Origin: Intrasporangium_A sp039812505
GTDB taxonomy: Bacteria; Actinomycetota; Actinomycetes; Actinomycetales; Dermatophilaceae
Direction: 5' to 3'
Assembly (NCBI RefSeq): GCF_039812505.1
Contig: NZ_JBDIAQ010000194.1
Coordinates: forward strand, 1-5,572
DNA: 5,572 nt
Shown piece by piece: positions 1 through 5,455 of the stretch. The position numbers were made by a program, and so were the translations under genes. The notes under the pieces are model-generated. The model had not been told where the DNA came from. It did not search any database and saw nothing but the letters and a program-made list of their open reading frames with translations. The stretch's first letter is position 1; each line of letters opens with the position of its first letter.

Positions 1-12
1 CGGCGGGCTCGC

Positions 13-36
13 ACAATCCGGCCGGGGCGGGATTGT
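13..36. promoter_or_regulatory. Imperfect palindrome, copy 1 (candidate operator or hairpin)
   Basis: The arms ACAATCC (13-19) and GGATTGT (30-36) are perfect reverse complements. Including the centre, 10 of 12 base pairs across the dyad match; the mismatches are 20/29 and 24/25. As DNA this resembles the binding site of a dimeric repressor or activator. As RNA it would form a 7-bp stem with a 10-nt loop but has no following U-run, which argues against a classical terminator. No binding protein can be named from the sequence. Confidence 0.45.
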
Positions 37-64
37 TGGTGGCCGGGGGGCGCGGCGGGCTCGC

Positions 65-88
65 ACAATCCGGCCGGAGCGGGATTGT
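65..88. promoter_or_regulatory. Imperfect palindrome, copy 2 (candidate operator)
   Basis: This is the same dyad as at 13-36, with outer arms at 65-71 and 82-88. The base change at 78 falls in the centre and breaks one inner pair, while both 7-bp outer arms are unchanged. The right arm overlaps the TTGTTG that could serve as a -35 element at 85-90, so a protein bound here could block or assist transcription of the gene that starts at 119. Confidence 0.45.
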
Positions 89-112
89 TGGTGGCCGGGG
101 GGCCGGGATGAT
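85..112 (+). promoter_or_regulatory. Weak candidate promoter for the SagB-like gene
   Basis: TTGTTG at 85-90, a 16-bp spacer and GATGAT at 107-112 form a poor but correctly spaced -35/-10 pair. GATGAT ends 6 nt before the ATG at 119, which would give a leaderless or nearly leaderless mRNA like those proposed for the next two genes. The -10 matches the TANNNT pattern only at its second and last positions. The alternative is that transcription starts upstream of the window and the gene is the last of a longer operon. Confidence 0.25.
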
Positions 113-118
113 GGCCGC

Positions 119-1582
119 ATGGCGCCCGATACCGAGCCACCCACCCACCTGCTGCACCGGCTGACGTCGTACTCGCACGACCGGGAGTGGACCGAGCCGG
201 TCCCCGACCCGCGCGTGGTGCACGGCCTCGTCCCGGACGACGAGAACCATCGGCCGCAGTGGTACAAGGCCTACGCGGCCGACCTGCCCCGGGTCCTGCT
301 GACCCCAGACCTGCCGGCCTGCACGGCACCGGCGCTGGCCGTGCTCGCCGGGACCGCCGAACTCGCCCCGCGTCGCCTCGACCTGGCCGGTCTGGCCCGG
401 CTGCTGCACCTCTCGGCGGGGGTCACCCGCACCACCGTGAACCGGGCCGGCGTGACCCTGCTGTTCCGGGCTGCCGGGTCCGCGGGCGCGCGGTTCCCCC
501 TGGAGCTGTATGCCGCCGTCCCCCGTGGCCTCGACACGGACCTGCCGCCGGGGGTGCACTGGTACGACCCCGCCGCGCACGCCCTCGTCCGGGTCGGGCC
601 GCCCCCGCTCGGCGCGGCCCCCGCCCTGGTGGTCACCGGCGTGCCGTGGCGCACCGGCTGGCGCTACGCGGAGCGCGGGTTCCGGCACGTCTACTGGGAC
701 GCCGGCACGATGCTCGCCCAGCTGCTGGCGCTGGCCGACTCGGCCGGTGTCCGCGCGGGGCTGCACACCGCCTTCCCCGACACCGTCGTGGCTGACCTGG
801 TCGGGGTCGACTCGGTCACCGAGTTCCCCGTCGCGGTCGTCGCGCTCGGGCCCGGCGAGCCCGCGCTGCAGCCGACCGGACCGACGGTGCGGGGCCGGCA
901 CGACGCCGACGGCGTGGTGTTCCCACTGGTCACGCAGGCCCAGCGGGCCGGTCGCCGCACCGCGCTGGGACCCGAGCTCGAGCGGGGCCGGGCGGTGCAG
1001 CCGGCCACCAGGCCCGCACCCGGGACGCCGATCGACGCGGTGGTCGCGGGCAAGGGCTCGATCCGCCGACTGCGCGCCGACCGCTCGGTGCCGCTGTCGT
1101 TGCTGCGCGACGCCATGACGGTCGCGATGCGCGAGGTCGACGTGCCGCACTGGGTCGGGGCCGTCGCGGTCGACGGCCTCGCTCCGGGCGTCTACCGGTG
1201 GCCCGATCTGCGGCACGCCGAACGGGCCATGAGCGAGGCGGCGCTGCGGGACGAGCTGTACGGGGCTGCGCTGGAGCAGGGGCTGGCCCACGACGCGTCC
1301 TTCGTGGCGATGTCCGGCATCGAGCTGACCGGGGTCGACGACCACCGGTACCGCGAGGTCCAGCTGCTGGCCGGCCTCGTCGAGGGCCGGCTGCACCTGG
1401 CCGCGGGGGCGCTCGGCGCCGCCGCGAGCGGGATGACCTTCCGCGACGCCGACCTGCCCCGGCTGCTCGGCCCCGGCGTGGCCGGGCTGCTGTGGACCTG
1501 CGTCGGGGTGCCGGAGTACCGGACCCGCCCGAGCGGTCGGCCCGGCCGGCCCGCCCGGGTGCACGTCGTCTGGCCGCGCTGA
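119..1582 (+). CDS. Tandem-domain SagB/ThcOx-type nitroreductase-family protein
   Basis: The 487-residue product has the layout of SagB-type FMN dehydrogenases, the family that oxidises azolines to azoles in peptide natural products; other members have unknown roles. A leader segment (HDREW at 20-24, then WYKAYAADLPRV at 48-59) precedes two nitroreductase-like domains. Domain 1 (about 77-244) has LARLLHLSAGV (92-102), GSAGARFPLELY (120-131), and WRYAERGFRH with DAGTMLAQL (181-202). Domain 2 (about 306-465) has the FMN-phosphate type motif GKGSIRR (311-317), ALEQGLAHDASFVAM (384-398) and an A-x-LG-type helix near 429-433. Domain 1 lacks a recognisable RxSxR, and domain 2 lacks the PSAGA-type motif. 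No signal peptide or membrane segment is seen, so it is probably cytoplasmic. No YcaO cyclodehydratase or precursor peptide is visible, so the substrate is unknown. The ATG at 119 is chosen because the family-like leader follows it; a ribosome binding site is not obvious. Family assignment is firm, function is not. Confidence 0.8.
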   Translation: MAPDTEPPTHLLHRLTSYSHDREWTEPVPDPRVVHGLVPDDENHRPQWYKAYAADLPRVLLTPDLPACTAPALAVLAGTAELAPRRLDLAGLARLLHLSAGVTRTTVNRAGVTLLFRAAGSAGARFPLELYAAVPRGLDTDLPPGVHWYDPAAHALVRVGPPPLGAAPALVVTGVPWRTGWRYAERGFRHVYWDAGTMLAQLLALADSAGVRAGLHTAFPDTVVADLVGVDSVTEFPVAVVALGPGEPALQPTGPTVRGRHDADGVVFPLVTQAQRAGRRTALGPELERGRAVQPATRPAPGTPIDAVVAGKGSIRRLRADRSVPLSLLRDAMTVAMREVDVPHWVGAVAVDGLAPGVYRWPDLRHAERAMSEAALRDELYGAALEQGLAHDASFVAMSGIELTGVDDHRYREVQLLAGLVEGRLHLAAGALGAAASGMTFRDADLPRLLGPGVAGLLWTCVGVPEYRTRPSGRPGRPARVHVVWPR

Positions 1583-1588
1583 GCGGGC

Positions 1589-1618
1589 GTGAGCGGCATA
1601 CCGAGGCGTCCTTAGACT
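1589..1618 (+). promoter_or_regulatory. Candidate leaderless promoter of the FAH-family gene
   Basis: TAGACT at 1613-1618 fits the actinobacterial -10 pattern TANNNT and ends 7 nt before the GTG at 1626, where transcription would begin at or next to the start codon. A loose -35 (GTGAGC, 1589-1594, matching TTGACA at three positions) lies 18 bp upstream. No Shine-Dalgarno sequence precedes the GTG, which agrees with leaderless translation. The whole element fits in the 43-bp gap after the SagB-like gene. Confidence 0.55.
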
Positions 1619-1625
1619 GGGCCAC

Positions 1626-2408
1626 GTGCGCATCGCGAGGTACACGACCGGGGACGACCCGGTCTACGGCATCGTCCAGGGCGACCCGGGCGGCGAGGTC
1701 GTCACGCCGCTGAGCGGCGACCCGCTCTACGTCGGGCTGCAGCCCTCGGGCGCCGGTCCCGTCCTGCTCGAGGACGTGCGGCTGCTCGCGCCGGTGATCC
1801 CGCGCTCGAAGGTCGTCGCGGTCGGCAGGAACTACGCCGACCACGTCCGCGAGATGGGCGGCACGGCCCCGCCCGAGCACCCCATGCTGTTCTTCAAGCC
1901 CAACACCGCCGTCGTGGGGCCGTTCGACCCGGTCGTGCTGCCGGCCGGCAGCAGCGAGGTCTCCTACGAGGGCGAGCTCGCGGTCGTCGTCAAGACGATC
2001 ACCAAGGGCGTCAAGGCCGCCGACGCGGCCGAGTGCATCTACGGCTACACCATCGCCAACGACGTGACCGCCCGCGACTGGCAGCGCAGCGACGGCCAGT
2101 GGGCACGCGCCAAGGGCTTCGACACCAGCTGCCCGCTCGGCCCCTGGGTCGAGACCGAGCTCGACCCGGCCGACCTCGCGATCCGCACGACGCTCGGCGG
2201 CGAGGTGCGCCAGGACGGCCGGACCTGCGACATGGTCCACGGGGTGGCCGCGATCATCGAGTACGCCTCGGCCGCTTTCACGCTGCTGCCCGGTGACGTC
2301 ATCCTCACCGGCACGCCCGCCGGCGTGGGCCTCGTCGAGGCGGGCCAGCAGGTCACCGTCGAGATCGAGGGCATCGGGTCGCTGACGAACACGTTCGTGC
2401 GGCGCTGA
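1626..2408 (+). CDS. FAH-family hydrolase/decarboxylase (Rv2993c-like, FAHD1-like fold)
   Basis: The 260-residue product belongs to the fumarylacetoacetate hydrolase family, whose members cleave C-C bonds or decarboxylate or isomerise 2-oxo acids using Mg2+ or Mn2+. Residues 1-60 resemble the short N-terminal domain of mycobacterial Rv2993c; the catalytic fold follows. Visible motifs are GRNYADHVREM (67-77), YEGELAVVV (114-122), ANDVTARDWQ (144-153), AKGFDTSCPLGPW (162-174) and GDVILTGTPAGVG (223-235). E115, E117 and D146 are the expected metal ligands. H73, E76 and K163 fall where human FAHD1 has its catalytic His, Glu and Lys. The active site looks complete. Homologues are often named 2-hydroxyhepta-2,4-diene-1,7-dioate isomerase (HpcE-like), but no aromatic-degradation genes are here. 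Acylpyruvase or oxaloacetate decarboxylase activity is equally plausible. The GTG start is supported by the -10 element 7 nt upstream. gltX follows after 18 bp. Confidence 0.9.
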   Translation: MRIARYTTGDDPVYGIVQGDPGGEVVTPLSGDPLYVGLQPSGAGPVLLEDVRLLAPVIPRSKVVAVGRNYADHVREMGGTAPPEHPMLFFKPNTAVVGPFDPVVLPAGSSEVSYEGELAVVVKTITKGVKAADAAECIYGYTIANDVTARDWQRSDGQWARAKGFDTSCPLGPWVETELDPADLAIRTTLGGEVRQDGRTCDMVHGVAAIIEYASAAFTLLPGDVILTGTPAGVGLVEAGQQVTVEIEGIGSLTNTFVRR

Positions 2409-2412
2409 GCAC

Positions 2413-2418
2413 TAGGCT
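2413..2418 (+). promoter_or_regulatory. Candidate -10 element of gltX (leaderless promoter)
   Basis: TAGGCT fits TANNNT and lies 8 nt before the GTG at 2427, inside the 18-bp gap after the FAH stop codon. It differs by one base from the TAGACT before the FAH gene and has almost the same spacing to its start. I see no convincing -35: a TTGACG-like CTGACG at 2382-2387 is too far away (25 bp). There is no Shine-Dalgarno sequence, which again suggests a leaderless message that would let gltX be expressed independently of the FAH gene. Confidence 0.5.
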
Positions 2419-2426
2419 GGCCTGTC

Positions 2427-4037
2427 GTGACCGCACCGACCGACGCCCGTATGCCGCCCAGCCCCGTCCCCGACGACAGCCCGGTCGAGGTGCGGCCGGC
2501 CCCGGGGCCGCGGCGCAGCACCTCGGACGGCTCCGGCCCGGTGCGCACCCGGATCGCGCCGTCGCCGACCGGGGACCCGCACGTCGGCACCGCCTACATG
2601 TCGCTGTTCAACCTGGCCTTCACCCGGCAGCAGGGCGGGCAGTTCGTGCTGCGGGTCGAGGACACCGACCGCGCGCGCTTCCGCGAGGACAGCGAGGCCC
2701 AGCTCTACGACATGCTCGGCTGGCTCGGGCTGCACTGGGACGAGGGGCCGGACATCGGCGGGCCGTTCGCGCCGTACCGACAGTCCGAGCGGCTCGAGAC
2801 GTACCGGCCCTACGTCGAGAAGCTCGTCGAGCAGGGGCATGCCTACCACTGCTGGTGCTCGACCGAGCGGCTGGCCCACATGCGGATGGTCCAGCAGAAG
2901 ACGAAGCAGCCGACCGGCTACGACCGGCTCTGCCACGGCAAGACCCGCGAGGAGCGGGCGGCGCTGCCCGGCTTCACCGAGACGCCGGTCGTGCGGATGC
3001 TCATCCCGGACGACGTGGAGCTGACCTTCGAGGACGTCATCCGCGGCACGGTGTCGGCGCCCCGGCCCGACGACCAGGTGATCCTGAAGGCCGACGGGTT
3101 CCCGACCTACCACCTGGCCGTCGTCGTGGACGACCACGAGATGGGCATCACCCACGTCGTGCGCGGCGAGGAGTGGATCAGCTCGACGCCGAAGCACATC
3201 CTGCTCCACCGGTGGCTCGGGCTGCAGCCGCCGAAGTGGGCGCACATGCCGCTGCTGCGCAACGCCGACAAGTCCAAGATCTCCAAGCGCAGGAACCCGG
3301 CGGCCCGGCTGACCTGGTTCCGCGAGCAGGGCTACCTGCCGGAGGCACTCGTGAACTTCCTGGCGCTGCTGGCCTACCCGCCGCAGCAGGACGCCGAGGG
3401 GGCCGACGTCGAGGTGTTCACCTTCGAGGAGTTCTCGTCAAGCTTCGACTGGGGCAAGGTCAACCCGATCGGGCCGATCTTCGACCTGAAGAAGCTCGAG
3501 TGGCTCAACGGCGTCCACATCCGGTCCCTGCAGGTGGGCGAGCTGGCCACGCGGCTGCTGCCCTACCTCGAGCAGGCCGGCGTGCTGCCCGGCCGCCCGT
3601 CGCTGGGCGAGCTCGGCCGGCTCACGGAGGTCACCGGGCTGATCCAGACCAGGATGGCGCTGCTGACCGAGGCGCCGGCGCTGGTGGGCCCGTTCTTCGT
3701 GGCCGACGACCAGCTCGAGATCCAGCCGGACGCCCGCGCGCAGCTGAAGGACGACGCGCCGCAGGTGCTCGACGAGGCGATCCGCGTGCTCGGCGACATC
3801 GACGACCACGGCACCGGTGTGCTCGGGACACAGCGTGGCTGGCACGCCGGCGCCATCGAGACCGCCCTGCGCGCCGCCCTGGTCGAGGGGCTGGGGATCA
3901 AGCCGCGCTTCGCCTTCGGGCCGCTGCGCACGGCGGTGTCGGGCGCCCGGGTGTCGCCCCCGCTGTTCGAGTCGATGGAGATCCTCGGCAAGACCTCGAC
4001 GCTGAACCGGCTGCGCCTGCTGCGCGAGACCCTCTGA
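2427..4037 (+). CDS. gltX: Glutamate--tRNA ligase (GluRS)
   Basis: This class I synthetase charges tRNA-Glu with glutamate in the cytoplasm; in bacteria that use GatCAB it also charges tRNA-Gln with glutamate, which is likely but not shown here. The 536 residues include APSPTGDPHVGTAY (44-57) with the HIGH-type HVGT, VEDTDRARFRED (77-88), the zinc-region CWC (142-144) followed by YDRLCH (165-170), FPTYHLAVVVDDHEMGITHV (225-244), RGEEW (246-250), and the KMSKS-type KISKR (284-288). The anticodon-binding domain occupies roughly 340-536 and looks intact. About 38 proline- and serine-rich residues precede the catalytic core, more than GluRS needs. In-frame alternatives are ATG 2451 and GTG 2541. 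The GTG at 2427 is preferred because a -10 element lies 8 nt before it. A GNAT gene follows after 13 bp. Confidence 0.97.
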   Translation: MTAPTDARMPPSPVPDDSPVEVRPAPGPRRSTSDGSGPVRTRIAPSPTGDPHVGTAYMSLFNLAFTRQQGGQFVLRVEDTDRARFREDSEAQLYDMLGWLGLHWDEGPDIGGPFAPYRQSERLETYRPYVEKLVEQGHAYHCWCSTERLAHMRMVQQKTKQPTGYDRLCHGKTREERAALPGFTETPVVRMLIPDDVELTFEDVIRGTVSAPRPDDQVILKADGFPTYHLAVVVDDHEMGITHVVRGEEWISSTPKHILLHRWLGLQPPKWAHMPLLRNADKSKISKRRNPAARLTWFREQGYLPEALVNFLALLAYPPQQDAEGADVEVFTFEEFSSSFDWGKVNPIGPIFDLKKLEWLNGVHIRSLQVGELATRLLPYLEQAGVLPGRPSLGELGRLTEVTGLIQTRMALLTEAPALVGPFFVADDQLEIQPDARAQLKDDAPQVLDEAIRVLGDIDDHGTGVLGTQRGWHAGAIETALRAALVEGLGIKPRFAFGPLRTAVSGARVSPPLFESMEILGKTSTLNRLRLLRETL

Positions 4038-4050
4038 CGGGCCTGTCATC

Positions 4051-4725
4051 GTGACGGATCTCGCCGACGTCTGGCCCGTGCACGCGATCCGGCTCCGGAC
4101 CGCCGGGCTGGACCTGCAGGTCATGCGCGAGGCGGACCTCCCCGCCGTCGTGGGGGCCCTGCCGGACGACGTCGAGCTCGATCCCGGCGCGCCCTCCTAC
4201 CCCGGCCTGGGCCGCGCCGCGAACCGCCGGGCCGCCCTCGCGCGGAGCTACTGGCGGGCCCTCGGGACGTGGTCGCCCGACGACTGGGCGCTGCCCTTCG
4301 TGGTACGCGAGCGCGGCGAGGTCGTCGGCGTCCAGTGGCTGGAGGGCCCGGCTCCGTACCGGCGACAGCGCACGGTCGACTCCTCGTCGTGGCTCGTGCC
4401 CCGAGCCCGGCGCCGTGGCCTCGGCACGCAGATGCGCGCTGCGGTGCTCGAGCTCGCCTTCGGTCACCTCGGTGCAGTGGCTGCCATCACCTCGGCCTAC
4501 GTCGAGAACGCCGCCTCGCTCGGAGTCTCTCGTGCCCTGGGGTACCGCGAGACCCACACCTCCGTGCTCGAGCCCGGCTCCCGCGTCCTGCAGCACCTGC
4601 GCCTGGACCGGCCGGACTGGCCGGCCGGCGGGCCGGCCCGGCCCGTCGACGTCAGCGGGGTCGCGGGTGCGCTGGCGCTGTTCGCACTGGGGGACGAGCG
4701 TGCACCGGGGGACGAGCGTGTCTGA
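4051..4725 (+). CDS. GNAT-family N-acetyltransferase (RimJ/RimL-like)
   Basis: The 224-residue product has the N-terminal pattern of RimJ/RimL-type acetyltransferases (IRLRTAGLDLQVMREADL, 13-30), strand-forming segments FVVRERGEVVGVQWL (83-97), the acetyl-CoA pyrophosphate loop RRRGLGTQ (120-127) in motif A, and motif B with N153 and the SRALGY segment (160-165). It would transfer an acetyl group from acetyl-CoA to an amine on a protein N-terminus or small molecule; the acceptor cannot be read from sequence. The last 30 or so residues (PAGGPARP onward) are low-complexity, and the end repeats GDER because of an 18-bp duplication. The GTG start lies 13 nt after the gltX stop with no clear ribosome binding site, so it probably depends on the gltX transcript. 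GTG 4078 is an alternative start just before the first strand. The 3' end overlaps the HAD gene. Confidence 0.85.
   Translation: MTDLADVWPVHAIRLRTAGLDLQVMREADLPAVVGALPDDVELDPGAPSYPGLGRAANRRAALARSYWRALGTWSPDDWALPFVVRERGEVVGVQWLEGPAPYRRQRTVDSSSWLVPRARRRGLGTQMRAAVLELAFGHLGAVAAITSAYVENAASLGVSRALGYRETHTSVLEPGSRVLQHLRLDRPDWPAGGPARPVDVSGVAGALALFALGDERAPGDERV
4684..4719 (+). repeat. 18-bp tandem duplication carrying a ribosome binding site and GTG
   Basis: The 19 bases at 4684-4702 recur at 4702-4720 with one difference (T at 4688, C at 4706), a tandem duplication with an 18-bp period. Each copy carries GGGGGA, then a GTG five bases later (4700 and 4718). Both GTGs are in the HAD frame. The duplication is a multiple of three, so it adds six codons to the GNAT tail and six in-frame codons between the two possible HAD starts without breaking either frame. 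Confidence 0.9.
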
Positions 4726-5455
4726 GCGTTCCCTCGAGAAGGTGCTGAGCGGCATACGCGCGCTCGTTCTCGACGTCGACGACACGATCGTGGACACCCG
4801 CACGGCGATGACGAGCGCGGGCACGGTCGCGGCGCGGGCCCTGTGGCCCGGCCCGGGCCACCCGCACCGGCAGATGGCGCAGCGGTACTACGACGACCCC
4901 GGCGGCTGGTTCCGGCGTTACACCGCCGGCGAGATCTCCGTGGTACAGATGCGGCTGGCCCGGCTGCGCGACGTCGCCGACACGTTCTCGGTCGACCTGC
5001 CGAGCGACGCCCGCGAGCGCTACCTCGCCGCCTATATCCCGGCCTTCCGCAGCGTGCAGCGCCTGTTCGACGACGTCCCCGCGCTGCTGGCAGCGGCGGA
5101 CCGGCGCGGCGCCCCCGTGGTGCTGCTGACCAACTCGAACCGGGTGGACACGGCGGTCAAGCTGGAGGCGGTCGGCCTGGCCGAGCGGTTCGCCGGGAGG
5201 GTCGTGACCACCGACACGCTGGGTGTGGGCAAGCCCGACCGCCGGGTCTACCTCGAGGCGTGCCGCCGCGTCGCCGCCGACCCGGCCCGGACCGTCAGCA
5301 TCGGCGACAGCCTGGAGTGGGACGTGCTGGGGGCCGTCGCGGCCGGGCTGCGCGGCATCTGGCTCGATCGCGCGGGTTCGGGAGCCGGCCGCCATCCCGC
5401 CATCCACACCCTCGAGGCGGTCACCGCCGTCCTGACCTCGGCCACCCGGCCGTGA
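4718..5455 (+). CDS. HAD-superfamily hydrolase, subfamily IA phosphatase
   Basis: The product of about 245 residues is a HAD-type phosphohydrolase, using an aspartyl-phosphate intermediate and Mg2+. All four motifs are intact, numbered from the 4718 start: motif I LDVDDT (D19 nucleophile, D21 acid/base), motif II LLTNSN (T138), motif III K172 in GKPD, and motif IV IGDSLEWD (D197, D202). The roughly 110 residues between motifs I and II are the helical C1 cap that selects substrate, as in phosphoglycolate and nucleotide phosphatases. Its substrate is unknown. The most probable start is GTG 4718, with GGGGGA at 4707-4712; it overlaps the GNAT stop by 8 nt, the usual geometry of translational coupling. 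GTG 4700 has an identical site at 4689-4694 and would add six residues; GTG 4742 would remove eight. A still longer open frame upstream is only the shadow of the GNAT gene. Confidence 0.9.
   Translation: MSERSLEKVLSGIRALVLDVDDTIVDTRTAMTSAGTVAARALWPGPGHPHRQMAQRYYDDPGGWFRRYTAGEISVVQMRLARLRDVADTFSVDLPSDARERYLAAYIPAFRSVQRLFDDVPALLAAADRRGAPVVLLTNSNRVDTAVKLEAVGLAERFAGRVVTTDTLGVGKPDRRVYLEACRRVAADPARTVSIGDSLEWDVLGAVAAGLRGIWLDRAGSGAGRHPAIHTLEAVTAVLTSATRP

Larger units (their letters stand above)
1..103. repeat. Two tandem 52-bp direct repeats upstream of the SagB-like gene
   Basis: Positions 1-51 and 53-103 are the same sequence with one difference (G at 26, A at 78). The period is exactly 52 bp and identity stops at 104. 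The window begins at the first base of a unit, so more copies may lie to the left. Each unit contains a 24-bp imperfect palindrome (annotated separately) flanked by G-rich sequence. 52 bp is close to five helical turns, so equivalent bases in the two copies would lie on the same DNA face. The array ends 15 bp before the next start codon, which suggests regulatory DNA, although a terminator of an unseen upstream gene is also possible. Confidence 0.9.

Noticed and set aside
1..103. CRISPR-like array
   Set aside because: The repeated unit is continuous, with no unique spacers between copies, only two copies are visible, and no cas gene is present.
111..164. Short ATG-initiated frame (17 codons, or 18 from the ATG at 108) overlapping the SagB-like start, as a possible upstream regulatory ORF
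   Set aside because: There is no ribosome binding site specific to it, and its peptide has no feature such as a run of one regulatory amino acid. The tandem ATGs are more likely part of the weak -10 region.
930..2240. Long open frame of 436 codons on the minus strand (and several shorter ones across the window)
   Set aside because: It runs antisense across two genes with clear family motifs. Its translation is Arg/Ala/Pro-rich with no recognisable domain, as expected for shadow frames in GC-rich DNA.
4415..4717. N-terminal extension of the HAD protein to 346 residues
   Set aside because: This stretch is out of frame with the GNAT gene, whose acetyl-CoA motifs it overlaps. Its translation is Ser/Arg/Pro-rich filler, and HAD motif I lies near the N-terminus when translation starts at 4718.
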